From positions 1 through 64,000 of the forward strand of contig NZ_FNQV01000009.1 in assembly GCF_900107735.1 (NCBI RefSeq): 64,000 bases of DNA. The letters are read 5' to 3'. This DNA is from Bowdeniella nasicola (GTDB lineage: Bacteria; Actinomycetota; Actinomycetes; Actinomycetales; Actinomycetaceae). The translations under genes and the position numbers were made by a program. A model generated the notes under the pieces. That model saw only the letters and a program-made list of their open reading frames with translations. It was not told the origin of the DNA and made no database searches. This document shows positions 13,836 to 23,013 of the stretch, piece after piece (the stretch's first letter is position 1; the number at the start of each line of letters is the position of its first letter).

Positions 13836-14881
13836 GGTGTTCCCTCCGTCGGCAGGCCGCTCGTTTCGGGCAGGCCGAGGGCGATGTTCATGGACTGGAT
13901 GAGGCCGCCGGCCGTGCCCTTCACGAGGTTGTCTATCGCGCACATCGCGATGAGGTGGCCGGAGTGCTCGTCCTTGGTGACCTGCACGGTCGCGATATTC
14001 GAGCCCTGCACGGCCTGGGTCGTGGGCCAGATCCCCTCCGGCAGGACGTGGACAAACGGCTCATCGGCGTAGACGGCCTCCCAGACTTCGCGCAGCTCGG
14101 CGGCCGAGGCCGTGGTCGGCAGCGTCACGGAGGCGAGGATGCCGCGGTTCATCGGGACGAGGATCGGGGTGAAGGCGACCGTGGGGTCCTCAACGCCCGC
14201 GGTGCGCAGGTTCTGCTCAATCTCGGGGATGTGCCGGTGGCTGCCGCCGACGGCATAGGGCGCCGCGTTGGACTGGGCGGCGAGCGCCATGAGGTGGGGT
14301 TTGAGGGCTTTGCCTGCACCGGAGTAGCCGACGGCGAGGGTCGCGACCAGCTCGGAGAAGTCGACCTTGTCCTGCAGCAGCGCTCCGGGCTGGGTCGCGA
14401 GGGTCACGGCGGTGACGTTGCAGCCGGGAACGGCCACGCGCGTGGCACTCGCGAGGATCTCGCGCTGCTTGGCAGCGGTCTTCTCACCGGCGTGCAGCAG
14501 CTCGGGCAGGCCGTAGGGCCAGGTGCCGGAGTGCTCGGAGCCGTAGTAGGTCTGCCAGTCCTCGGCGCTCGCCAGCCGGTGGTCGGCCCCGGCGTCAAAG
14601 ACGCGGACGGTCTCGGGCAGCTGGGCAGCGATCTCACCGGAGGCGCCGTGCGGCAGGGCGAGGATCGCTACATCGACGTCGGCGAGCTTGGCGACGTCGG
14701 TTTTTTCGATGACTCGGTCGGCAAGTGCTCGCAGGTGGGGATGATGTTCGCCCAGGCGGCTACCCGCGGAGGAGTGCGCCATGAGGTGGGTGATGTCCAG
14801 GTTCTCGTTGGCAGAAAGCAGGCGTAGCGCCTCTCCCCCGGCAGCACCGGAGGCTCCAACGACTGCGACGTGAAGAGTCAT
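13832..14881 (-). CDS. argC: N-acetyl-gamma-glutamyl-phosphate reductase
   Basis: NADPH-dependent reduction of acetylglutamyl phosphate to the semialdehyde. The 349-residue product has an N-terminal Rossmann segment VAVVGASGAAGGEALRLL, the catalytic cysteine in VAVPGCNVTA, and the HRHIPEIEQ region of the family. It is the first gene of the arg cluster. I take ATG 14881 (MTLHVAV); in-frame ATGs at 14893 and 14887 are possible. No Shine-Dalgarno site is visible, so translation may be leaderless from one of them. Confidence 0.94.
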   Translation of the reverse strand: MTLHVAVVGASGAAGGEALRLLSANENLDITHLMAHSSAGSRLGEHHPHLRALADRVIEKTDVAKLADVDVAILALPHGASGEIAAQLPETVRVFDAGADHRLASAEDWQTYYGSEHSGTWPYGLPELLHAGEKTAAKQREILASATRVAVPGCNVTAVTLATQPGALLQDKVDFSELVATLAVGYSGAGKALKPHLMALAAQSNAAPYAVGGSHRHIPEIEQNLRTAGVEDPTVAFTPILVPMNRGILASVTLPTTASAAELREVWEAVYADEPFVHVLPEGIWPTTQAVQGSNIATVQVTKDEHSGHLIAMCAIDNLVKGTAGGLIQSMNIALGLPETSGLPTEGTP

Positions 14882-14898
14882 GTGCATAACCATACGTC
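14881..14898 (-). promoter_or_regulatory. candidate ARG box / argC promoter
   Basis: TGCATAACCATACG (plus strand 14883-14896) overlaps the argC start region and resembles an imperfect ArgR site (TGCATA half-site, four-base gap, degenerate second half). TATGGT on the minus strand (14895-14890) could be a -10 with CTGGAA as a poor -35 17 bases upstream. Evidence is limited to similarity and position. Confidence 0.3.
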
Positions 14899-14961
14899 GA
14901 GCTGTAAATTCTTCCAGGTGCTCGTACCGAATTGTGGGACGATGTCCGGATTAGGCGAAGC

Positions 14962-14984
14962 TCGAGGGGCGGATCATCCCTCGA
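14962..14984 (-). terminator. weak hairpin downstream of the broken membrane-protein gene
   Basis: TCGAGGG (14962-14968) pairs with CCCTCGA (14978-14984) around a 9-base loop. It lies about 30 bases past the stop of the pseudogene and upstream of argC. The stem is only 7 bp and has no U-tract. Confidence 0.4.
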
Positions 14985-15014
14985 CGTAGTGAAGCTAGCG
15001 CGCGTGGGTCCGCA

Positions 15015-15440
15015 TTACATCTCCGCGCGAGCGAAGGTGCGCAGGTAGTGATCCCATGGCGAATCGATCCGGAAAAGCACGGGGCTGATGTTCACCGTCG
15101 TCCCGTCCTTCAGGTCCAGCCGGTAGTACGTGTACCCCTTGTTGGACACCGCCGTGATGAGGTCGATGTCCTTCCGGCGGATTGTCTGTACGCCGCGGAA
15201 GGGGACGGTGAGGCGAATCTCCTCGGGTGTGAACTGAATGCGCAGCCGTCACAGGTAGTACAGGCCGAGCCAAAACGCGCACGCGGCGAGCGCCGACGGG
15301 ATGATCGCGAGCCACAACGCGGTTTCTCGCGCGCCGGAAACGAGGCCGCCACGGCGACGAGCGTAATGAACAGAGCAACGATGAAAACGGTCGCGCGGGA
15401 CTTCAGCGAGGACGCTGTGCGCCGTAGACACTGGCCATCT
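15015..15440 (-). pseudogene. broken gene for a two-TM protein with a PH-like C-terminal domain
   Basis: Read leftward, one frame encodes a hydrophobic segment (ATVFIVALFITLVAVAASF, about 15400-15340). After a frame change near 15320 a second segment appears (ALWLAIIPSALAACAFW), ending in an in-frame TGA at 15251-15249. The same frame then continues for 77 codons as a soluble beta-rich domain starting RLRIQFTPEEIRLTVPFRGV to TAA at 15017-15015. Two TM helices followed by a basic beta-rich domain resemble small actinobacterial PH-like membrane proteins. One frameshift plus one nonsense codon, and no good start in the first frame, indicate a dead gene. The family name is tentative. Confidence 0.7.
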
Positions 15441-15452
15441 CGGCACGGCAGG

Positions 15453-15959
15453 CTACTGCTGGAGCTTTTCCTGCTCGGAGAGCTGGCTACCGATTTCCTG
15501 CGCCCACTCCTTGATCTTGTCCCACTCGCGGTAGTCGCCCTCGGGGGCATTACCGAGGCGAGCGACCGTGCGCTCGCGCAGGGAGAGTCCGCCAAGGTCG
15601 AGGCGGCCCTTGAAGACTTCGTGGTCGATCGGGTTGATAGACAGCAGGACCGGTCCGACGCGGCGCGGATCCTGCACGTTGCCCTTGGGGACGCCGGCCA
15701 GGCCACAGGAGAAGGTCCACAGCGGGATGTCACGCAGCTCGGAACGGAAGCGCTGCACGAAATTGCGCGCGGATTCCATCCACTGAGTCATATAGACGGC
15801 AGAGCCGAGAACAACTGCGTCGATGCCTTCGAGGTCGCGAACATCCCCGGGTGCTACCCGGCGAGATTCGTGGCCCGCAGCGCGCAGCTCTTCGACGATG
15901 GCGTCGCCAATTTCTGCGGTGGCGCCGTGCTGGGATGCGATGACTACGAGTACCTTCAT
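15453..15959 (-). CDS. flavodoxin-domain protein (HemG-like)
   Basis: A 168-residue cytosolic protein with an N-terminal FMN phosphate loop ASQHGATAEIG (flavodoxin_5 type) and the VVLGSAVYMTQW segment that follows the central strand. The domain resembles menaquinone-dependent protoporphyrinogen oxidase HemG and related flavodoxins. Nothing in the neighbourhood concerns heme, so a general flavodoxin-like redox role is the safest call. It is divergent from the aldo/keto reductase gene across a 138-base gap. Confidence 0.85.
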   Translation of the reverse strand: MKVLVVIASQHGATAEIGDAIVEELRAAGHESRRVAPGDVRDLEGIDAVVLGSAVYMTQWMESARNFVQRFRSELRDIPLWTFSCGLAGVPKGNVQDPRRVGPVLLSINPIDHEVFKGRLDLGGLSLRERTVARLGNAPEGDYREWDKIKEWAQEIGSQLSEQEKLQQ

Positions 15960-16097
15960 GACTCCAGTGTCCCTTGCTGTTGGTGACGAATCGGTGACCT
16001 ACGTCCTTAGCTTAGTTCAGTCCCCAACCGCGTGCAGTCTCCGCCGCCACCACCAGACGTACGTCACAGCGCGCGGCCAGTAGCGTACGGTCGAGGT

Positions 16098-16916
16098 ATG
16101 AGGTTCAACGACGTTCCCCGGCTCGGTATCGGCACCTGGATGATGGGCGATGACGCCAGCAAGCGAGACGATGAAATCGCCGCAATTCGCTCCGGCCTCG
16201 ATGCCGGACTGCGCCTGATCGATACCGCCGAAATGTATGGCGATGGCCGCAGCGAAGAACTCGTAGGCGAGGCTATTGCGGGTCGCCGCGATGAGGTCTT
16301 CCTCGTGAGCAAGGTGCTCCCCGAGAATGCCAGCCACGATGGGGTACGGCGATCGCTGCGAGCATCACTCGAGCGACTCGGAACCGACTACCTCGACTGC
16401 TACCTCCTGCATTGGCGCGGTGCCGTGCCGCTTGCGGAGACCGTTGCCGCTTTCGACGAGGCCGTCTCCGAGGGCCTAATCCGGTCCTGGGGTGTGTCGA
16501 ACTTCGATCCCGACGACCTTCACGAGCTCCAGACGATCTCGGGAGACTGCGCCACCAACCAGGTGCTCTACAACCTGACTCGCCGCGGCCCCGAGGTCGA
16601 TCTCTTCCCACTCATGCGGATGCTTGGCATGCCCGCGATGGCCTACTCCCCCATCGAGCAAGGGCGGCTCTTTGACGGCGAGCGCGGCGAGCGGCTCGCC
16701 GCCATCGCTTCCGAAGCCGGGCTCTCTTCCGCCGTTCTCGCCCTGGCGTGGGTCATGCGCGACTGCTCGACCATCGCGATCCCAAAGACACGCTCGCCCG
16801 AGCGTATGCAGGAGAACGTCTCTGCGCTCGATCTCGAGCTCACCGATGATGTCCTAGCCGCCCTGGAGGACGCCTTCCCGGCCCCGGAGCGATCGGGCCC
16901 GCTCGAGACGATCTAG
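16098..16916 (+). CDS. aldo/keto reductase
   Basis: A 272-residue NADPH-dependent oxidoreductase of the TIM-barrel AKR superfamily. Catalytic residues are visible: Asp42 and Tyr47 in LIDTAEMYG, and Lys72 in LVSKVLP. The NADPH-binding IPKTRSPERMQEN stretch is near residues 229-241, and the SWGVSNF strand is present. I start at ATG 16098 (MRFNDVPRLGIGTW), where the AKR fold begins; TACGGT (16086-16091) six bases upstream could be a -10 of a leaderless transcript. The substrate is unknown. Its stop codon overlaps that of the convergent DUF262 gene. Confidence 0.92.
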   Translation: MRFNDVPRLGIGTWMMGDDASKRDDEIAAIRSGLDAGLRLIDTAEMYGDGRSEELVGEAIAGRRDEVFLVSKVLPENASHDGVRRSLRASLERLGTDYLDCYLLHWRGAVPLAETVAAFDEAVSEGLIRSWGVSNFDPDDLHELQTISGDCATNQVLYNLTRRGPEVDLFPLMRMLGMPAMAYSPIEQGRLFDGERGERLAAIASEAGLSSAVLALAWVMRDCSTIAIPKTRSPERMQENVSALDLELTDDVLAALEDAFPAPERSGPLETI

Positions 16917-19321
16917 GATTTCTCGGCCAACCGTCCGAGCCAGTCGACCAGGTTTCCATTGGCGACCTGACGCCAAAGCGAGCCCGGGAAAACCTTGTCC
17001 AGTGCGACTACGCCCGAGATGAGCGCTAGCAGTTCCTGCTCAGAGGCCGCCGTCACTCGCTCGGGATCGCCCGCGAACTCCATCGGAGTCGATCCGAGGA
17101 CTCCCATCGGATCCTCAATGCCAAACTTCATCACCTCGCCGGTAAACTCCGCGAGGATTTGCTGTGCTTCCTCGTCGATCTCGGATGCACCGCGACGGGT
17201 TTCGAGGCGTTCCTTGAACTTGATGAGTAAGGCGTAGGTAGATTTAGCTTCTTCTTCCTGCCGTTCGCTGGCGTTCTCACTCTCAGTTGGCCGGAGAGTA
17301 ACCAAAACATCCTCGGCATCGAGGTCTAGGTACTCGAATAGGCGACGCAAAGTGAGGACCTTTTCCCTCGTCGAGGTCTGGAGGTTCCAGTAAAAACCGT
17401 TGTCGATCTTTGTCAGCTTACGCCCCATATTTGGTTCGCTACCCACATGGAATTCAACGAATTTCTGCGCGAAAGCGAGCACACGTTCTCGATCGATACG
17501 CAGTAGTTCCTTCATTAGGACCTGCGCGAATTCAGTCCAAGAAGCGACCGTACCCTGAACCTCGTTGAACTCGAACGCCACGATGACTCGGTTGGTGAAG
17601 TTCGTATCTCCTCCCAGCGTCTCTACTGGCAGCTGTGGGGCAGGAGGCTCGAAGGAGGTTTCGGGGTAGCGCCAGTACTTTAATGCGTCGTTGACCAACC
17701 GATCGGTCCTCGCCTCCATGGCGTCGAGGTCCCAAACTTCAGCCGTCTTCAACTCCCGATTGAGCCGGTATGGAGAGTCCAAGAACCCGTTCTCGATCGA
17801 TTGCTTCTTTTTGAACGAGACGTTTGAGTACTTCGAGTTGTAACCAGTGACGGTGAGATTGCCTAGACGATGCAGCCAGTTCTCGTGGATGACATCGGCC
17901 TCTGCTCCGAGATCTCGCCGCCAGCTGTCCGTGAGAGTCTGCGGCATGATGTGCTCGACAGAAAGTTCGCCATCTTCGAGTCGCTTGACGATGTCGCGAG
18001 AATCCCGGGAGTTCAGGTTCTCTAGACACTCAAAGAGGTAATTGCGCCATTCCCGCTTGGTCTTATAGAAGTCACGCGTCCGTAGCGCTTCGGTGAATGC
18101 CGCATCCGCAGGGAACGTTCCTGTTCTCGTGCGGCGGCGAAGGAGATATGCAAGGACGTCCACGAACGAGTCCGAGTCGCCCTTGAGTCGCGTGAGCTCT
18201 CGATAGGCGGTTGCAAAAATCTTGTTGAGCGCGTGCGTAGGGATGGAACAAGCCCACCGTCGGAAGAGGTATGACTCAATAATTCGCAAGCTCTCAACAA
18301 CATCGTGCTCACTGATTCTTCCATGACGCCAATCTGAGAACGTCGGCAGGAGGAACGGGAGAACAACTTCAGCTCGGAGGATGTTATACCGCTGCAGTCT
18401 GTGGTTGACGGCGTCACTAGCGGTGTCGGCTCTGCGAATCTGACGATAGATATCGGCGTATTCGCGGATTGGCGCTAGCAACTCACGACCAACTGCACCT
18501 TGGTCGCGCGCGTACCGTTTGAACTCGTCATACACGGCGCTGATCGTAGGAATCCGCGTGGTCTTGGCTGTCAGATACCAGCGTAAGAAGGCAGTGGTGT
18601 CGTACTCGACGTTCTGTTCGATGCGATTCCAATAATCTTCGTAGACAACTGTCTGCTCGTGGACGGGTAGACCCATGAGAACAAAGTTGCGGACTTTGTC
18701 AGCTTCACTCAACGCCAGTCCTGTCGAGTTCAGCGATTCAAAAATGCGTTGGGCGTCGTCGTGTGCCTCAAGATCGAGGATCATCACTTCTAGGCGTTCA
18801 ATTCCTCCCCACAACTGTTGAGGGGTAACCTCCAGCTCGGGAATCCGCTTCATGAAGTATCGGTAATTCGCCGTGAGGTTCGACGTCTCGATGAACTCAT
18901 CTTCTGGACCGTACAGCCGCCGGTACGCCTCCGCGTCGTGTTTAACGGGTTTCAGCCGGAAGCGCGGGTTATCAGTTGAGTCACCGGAGAGGAGATAGTT
19001 GCGCTGAATCCGTCGCGCGAGGCCGCTATCGCCCTCACCACTGTCGCGAATGGTATGGACAATCGCGAGCATCAGGAGGCTCACCGTGGTGAGCCGCTGC
19101 TGTCCATCGATGACCACCCAGGTGAAACTGTCATCCGGCTTTCCGACAAGAGCACCAAAGAAGTGTTTCGGCTGATCGGTCAGAATGAGGTGTTCTAAGT
19201 CCACCAGAAGCTGCTCACACTGCTTGATTCGCCAGTCATAATTCCGCTGATACACCGGGATGATGAGATCGCGATCAACATTTCCGTACGCCGAGAGGAT
19301 CGGGCTGACTTGTCCACGCAT
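16913..19321 (-). CDS. GmrSD-type DUF262/DUF1524 protein (predicted type IV restriction)
   Basis: An 802-residue protein. The N-terminal DUF262 domain has the diagnostic IPVYQRNYDW (residues 21-30) and the nucleotide-binding-type IDGQQRLTT (71-79). A DUF1524 HNH-like nuclease domain has VEHIMPQT around residue 457 and HRLGNLT around 487. About 260 further C-terminal residues form an unassigned helical/beta domain. Proteins with this pair of domains (GmrSD, SspE and relatives) cleave modified or foreign DNA in an NTP-stimulated way; that activity is inferred here. The gene is convergent with the aldo/keto reductase and lies downstream of the pheT terminator. TTGAAGGC precedes ATG 19321. Confidence 0.88.
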   Translation of the reverse strand: MRGQVSPILSAYGNVDRDLIIPVYQRNYDWRIKQCEQLLVDLEHLILTDQPKHFFGALVGKPDDSFTWVVIDGQQRLTTVSLLMLAIVHTIRDSGEGDSGLARRIQRNYLLSGDSTDNPRFRLKPVKHDAEAYRRLYGPEDEFIETSNLTANYRYFMKRIPELEVTPQQLWGGIERLEVMILDLEAHDDAQRIFESLNSTGLALSEADKVRNFVLMGLPVHEQTVVYEDYWNRIEQNVEYDTTAFLRWYLTAKTTRIPTISAVYDEFKRYARDQGAVGRELLAPIREYADIYRQIRRADTASDAVNHRLQRYNILRAEVVLPFLLPTFSDWRHGRISEHDVVESLRIIESYLFRRWACSIPTHALNKIFATAYRELTRLKGDSDSFVDVLAYLLRRRTRTGTFPADAAFTEALRTRDFYKTKREWRNYLFECLENLNSRDSRDIVKRLEDGELSVEHIMPQTLTDSWRRDLGAEADVIHENWLHRLGNLTVTGYNSKYSNVSFKKKQSIENGFLDSPYRLNRELKTAEVWDLDAMEARTDRLVNDALKYWRYPETSFEPPAPQLPVETLGGDTNFTNRVIVAFEFNEVQGTVASWTEFAQVLMKELLRIDRERVLAFAQKFVEFHVGSEPNMGRKLTKIDNGFYWNLQTSTREKVLTLRRLFEYLDLDAEDVLVTLRPTESENASERQEEEAKSTYALLIKFKERLETRRGASEIDEEAQQILAEFTGEVMKFGIEDPMGVLGSTPMEFAGDPERVTAASEQELLALISGVVALDKVFPGSLWRQVANGNLVDWLGRLAEKS

Positions 19322-19345
19322 GCCTTCAAGGCTAGGCCATATAAG

Positions 19346-19400
19346 AGATGCGCAAAGTCCCCTCAGTCAGACACCGTGTCGAACTGAGGGGACCTCGCTA
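19346..19400 (-). terminator. pheT terminator
   Basis: GTCCCCTCAGT (19357-19367) pairs perfectly with ACTGAGGGGAC (19383-19393). The loop contains a second small hairpin, GACA with TGTC. It lies 20 bases beyond the pheT stop and upstream of the DUF262 gene. There is no U-tract. Confidence 0.75.
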
Positions 19401-19413
19401 AGTTGGCACCCGG

Positions 19414-21948
19414 TCAGGAGCGCAGCTCAGCCCCAATCCGGGCCTTGGCCGACTTGATGACACGATTGCGCACCTGGTTGATGTCCTCTGCAGTCAGGGT
19501 TCGATCCTGGGCACGGATTCGAAGGGCCACCGCAATCGAGTAGTGGCCCTCGGGGATTCCGGCACCACGGTAGATGTCGAACGTGCGGACCTGTTCGGTC
19601 AGTTCCTTCGCCGCCTGGCGCACCACCTGCTCAACCTCAGCGGCGGTGACGGAGTCTTTCACGACAAACGCGAAGTCCTCCTTCGCGGGTGGGAAGGTCG
19701 AGACGTGGGATACAAGGTGAGCACCATCTGGGATCTGTGCCAGGAGTGCATCAATGTCGATCTCGAACGCACATGTGCGGGCAGGCAGCCCGAGCTCGGC
19801 GCATACATCAGGGTGGAGTTCGCCCGCGTGACCCACGACGATGTCACCCGCCCTGAGCTCGGCGCACCTACCTGGATGGAACGGGACATACTCCGTCTTC
19901 ACCGGGGTCAACGGCACACCGACCGTGTCTCCGACGATGGTGGTGAACTCAATGGCATCCGCCCAGTCGTAGGAGCGCGACGATCCAAGGGCTGCGCCTT
20001 CTGAAACCGGCCCGGAAAGCACGCCTGCCACATGCCACGGCTGATCCGGAACGACAGCAGCGATCGCCTCCAGGTCGGCATCGCTTGGACGCGCGCCGAC
20101 CGCAGGAAGCGGAGTTTCCTTCAATTCCTTCGGCAAGACGACAGTGCCAAGCTCCATGATCGCGACGCGCTCGAGTCCCCGCGACACGTTCCGCACAGCT
20201 GTGTCCAGCAGGGTCGAGAGCAGATTAGACCGCAAGTATGGGGCATCATCGGCAAGCGGATTGGCGAGCTTCAGACGCTTGAAACGCGAGTCTCCCTCAG
20301 CAATGCCTAGCCGATCCGCTCCCGTGAACGGGAAGGACAGCACCTCGAGGAGGCCATGCTCGGCTAGCGAACGGGCGATCGCGCGACGCCGGGACTGGTC
20401 TGCGGTGAGGCCAGAGCCAACCGGAGCAGTGGGAACAATCGATGGGATCTTGTCATAGCCGACAATGCGGGCTACTTCTTCCACCAGATCCGCGCCGCCG
20501 GAAAGGTCCGGTCGCCACGTAGCAGGGGTAACCTGCCAGCGATCTCCTCGCTCGACGGTGCAACCGATGGCTTCGAGAACCTCGGCAATGCGGTCATCAG
20601 AGAGATCGAGTCCCGCGAGCCCGGCGACCTGAGCCGGATCAAAGCTGATCGGCTCGGGAGCGGTCGTATTATTGACGTCGCCTACGGCAGGATCAGCGGT
20701 CCCGCCGCCAAATTCGACGAGGAGATCGACCACACGCTGTGCCGCAACGGGCGGGAGCTCCGGGTCGACACCGCGTTCAAATCGCTTAGCAGCTTCACTC
20801 GGGATCTTGTGGCGGCGGGCGGTACGCGCGACCGAAACCTGGTCGAAGTGGGCAGCTTCGATCAGCAGGTCCGTGGTGGACTCGCTTACCTCGGTATCCG
20901 CTCCACCCATCACGCCGGCAAGGCCCAGTACCCGTGCGCCCTCAGAGTCGGTGATGAGGAGATCCTCGGGGTCGAGCTTGCGCGTGATGTCATCGAGGGT
21001 CTCGAAGGACTCCCCTGCTTTCGCTCGCCGCACGACGATGGGGCCGTTCATCTTGTCCAGGTCATAGGCGTGCAGTGGCTGGCCCAGATCGAGCATGACG
21101 TAGTTGGTGATGTCGACTGCCAGGCTGATCGGACGCATGCCGGCCGCTGTCAGTCGATCCTTCATCCACTTCGGGCTCGGTTTGGTTGGATCCACGCCCC
21201 GCACGATGCGGGTAACGAAGCGATCGCAGCCAACACTGCCGTGAATCGGTGCGGCATCCTCTATGCGGACTTCGTACCCGTCTGCCGTGGCCTCGGGAAC
21301 GTCGACGCCGAGAGCCGGATCGTTGAAGGTGGCTCCCGTCGAGTGACCGTACTCGCGAGCGACACCGCGCATCGAGAAGCAGTACCCGCGGTCCGGGGTC
21401 ACGTTAATCTCGAGGAGTTCTCCGCCAAGCCCGAGCAGTTCGAGGGCCGATGTGCCGGGCTCCGGAATATCCTCGAAACGCTCGTTGAGAACGATGATGC
21501 CATCGTGGTCGTCACCGAGGCCGAGCTCCTTATCGGAGCAGATCATGCCATCGGACCAGTGCCCATAGGTCTTGCGGGCGCCGATCTCGAATCCTCCCGG
21601 AAGTGTCGTCCCCGGAAGCGAGACGACGACGTAGTCGCCAACGCCGAAGTTGTGGGCACCGCAGATGATGCCGCGGCTCTCGAGCTCGCTCGGCTCCTTG
21701 CCGGTCCCTGGAGCGACATTGTGCTCGCCAACATCCACGCGGCAGTAGTTAACGGTCTTGCCGTTCTTGTGGGTTTCCTTCTCGCAGGTCAGGACCTTGC
21801 CGACAACGAGCGGGCCCGAAACTGACGGAGGATGAATTTCCTCTTCCTCGAGACCTACGGCAACGAGTGCGGCAGCGAGTTCCTCGGCCGTCGTTCCTGC
21901 GGGAACATCAACGTGCTCGCGAAGCCAATCAATGGGTACGTATGGCAT
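19414..21948 (-). CDS. pheT: phenylalanyl-tRNA synthetase beta subunit
   Basis: An 844-residue subunit of the (alpha-beta)2 enzyme that charges tRNA-Phe. Domain order is normal: an N-terminal EMAPII/tRNA-binding fold (VVGKVLTCEKETHKNGKT, about residues 47-64), the B3/B4 editing domain in the first half, a B5 domain, a catalytic-like core, and a C-terminal ferredoxin-like anticodon-binding domain (HVSTFPPAKEDFAFVV and following). The start is ATG 21948, four bases after the pheS stop. Full length, no anomalies seen. Confidence 0.97.
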   Translation of the reverse strand: MPYVPIDWLREHVDVPAGTTAEELAAALVAVGLEEEEIHPPSVSGPLVVGKVLTCEKETHKNGKTVNYCRVDVGEHNVAPGTGKEPSELESRGIICGAHNFGVGDYVVVSLPGTTLPGGFEIGARKTYGHWSDGMICSDKELGLGDDHDGIIVLNERFEDIPEPGTSALELLGLGGELLEINVTPDRGYCFSMRGVAREYGHSTGATFNDPALGVDVPEATADGYEVRIEDAAPIHGSVGCDRFVTRIVRGVDPTKPSPKWMKDRLTAAGMRPISLAVDITNYVMLDLGQPLHAYDLDKMNGPIVVRRAKAGESFETLDDITRKLDPEDLLITDSEGARVLGLAGVMGGADTEVSESTTDLLIEAAHFDQVSVARTARRHKIPSEAAKRFERGVDPELPPVAAQRVVDLLVEFGGGTADPAVGDVNNTTAPEPISFDPAQVAGLAGLDLSDDRIAEVLEAIGCTVERGDRWQVTPATWRPDLSGGADLVEEVARIVGYDKIPSIVPTAPVGSGLTADQSRRRAIARSLAEHGLLEVLSFPFTGADRLGIAEGDSRFKRLKLANPLADDAPYLRSNLLSTLLDTAVRNVSRGLERVAIMELGTVVLPKELKETPLPAVGARPSDADLEAIAAVVPDQPWHVAGVLSGPVSEGAALGSSRSYDWADAIEFTTIVGDTVGVPLTPVKTEYVPFHPGRCAELRAGDIVVGHAGELHPDVCAELGLPARTCAFEIDIDALLAQIPDGAHLVSHVSTFPPAKEDFAFVVKDSVTAAEVEQVVRQAAKELTEQVRTFDIYRGAGIPEGHYSIAVALRIRAQDRTLTAEDINQVRNRVIKSAKARIGAELRS

Positions 21949-21951
21949 GTC

Positions 21952-23013
21952 TTAGATTCCCCTTGCATGCGAAGTCGGGCCGAACTGAGTGGTGAAGCGC
22001 ATGTCGCCTTCCACCATGTCGCGCATGTCGTTGATCTCGTGGCGCAGCATGACGCCGCGCTCGATTCCCATGCCGAAGGCGAAGCCGGTGTATTCCTCGG
22101 GATCGATGCCGCAGGCGCGCAGCACGTTGGGGTTGACCATGCCGCAGCCACCCCATTCGATCCATCCGGCGCCGCCCTTCTTCTGTGGGAACCACAGGTC
22201 GAGTTCAGCGCTCGGCTCGGTAAAGGGGAAGTAGGAGGGGCGCAGGCGTGTATGCGCTTCTTCGCCAAACATCCATTTCGCGAAATGATCCAACGTGCCC
22301 TTGAGGTGGGCCATGGTCAACCCCTTGTCGACCGCGAGCCCTTCCACCTGGTGAAATACCGGGGCGTGGGTCGCATCGAGCTGATCTGAGCGGAAGACCT
22401 TGCCTGGGCAAGCGATGTACAGCGGCGGATCCTGCTTGAGCAGGGTGCGTGCCTGCACCGGTGAGGTGTGGGTACGCATGACCAGATGGGAACCGGGGGC
22501 ATCCACGAAGAAGGTGTCCTGCATCTGGCGAGCCGGATGGTCTGGCCCGAAGTTCAGTGCATCGAAGTTGAACCACTCGTGTTCCACCTCGGGGCCCTCG
22601 GCGATCTGCCAGCCCATCGAGGCAAAGAAGTCAGAGATGTCGTCCATGAGCAGGCCGATTGGGTGGCGCGCGCCGTGCGCCAGCCGGCGAGCCGGAATGG
22701 TGACATCCACGCTCTCTTCAAGCAGAACCCGCTCTGCTTCCTGCTTCTTCAGCACACTTTCACGCTCGGCGATGGCCTTGTTGACCCGACCGCGGGCTTG
22801 GCCCATGCGCTTTCCAGCAGCGGCACGATCCTTCGGATCCAGCGACTTGATCTGGCGATTAGCGCCAGCAAGCGGCGACGCATCCGCAGCGTGCGCGAGA
22901 CGAACAGCCTTGAGGCTCTCGAGTGAGTCAGCTTCTTCGATCGCTGCGAGAGCCTCAGCTACCGCAGACTCGACGCCCGCTTCATCCAGCGGGCTCAGCG
23001 GAGTATCAGACAT
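21952..23013 (-). CDS. pheS: phenylalanyl-tRNA synthetase alpha subunit
   Basis: A 353-residue catalytic subunit. The N-terminal coiled coil (to about residue 95) is followed by the class II core: motif 1 region HPIGLLMDDISDFFASMGW, motif 2 with RTHTSPVQART and VFRSD, and motif 3 GFAFGMGIER. pheS and pheT form an operon. Both are housekeeping genes lying inside a region otherwise made of defence genes. Confidence 0.97.
   Translation of the reverse strand: MSDTPLSPLDEAGVESAVAEALAAIEEADSLESLKAVRLAHAADASPLAGANRQIKSLDPKDRAAAGKRMGQARGRVNKAIAERESVLKKQEAERVLLEESVDVTIPARRLAHGARHPIGLLMDDISDFFASMGWQIAEGPEVEHEWFNFDALNFGPDHPARQMQDTFFVDAPGSHLVMRTHTSPVQARTLLKQDPPLYIACPGKVFRSDQLDATHAPVFHQVEGLAVDKGLTMAHLKGTLDHFAKWMFGEEAHTRLRPSYFPFTEPSAELDLWFPQKKGGAGWIEWGGCGMVNPNVLRACGIDPEEYTGFAFGMGIERGVMLRHEINDMRDMVEGDMRFTTQFGPTSHARGI

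Noticed and set aside
15249-15251. In-frame TGA as recoding or selenocysteine
   Set aside because: No stem-loop of SECIS type was seen, and a frameshift upstream in the same gene already indicates decay.
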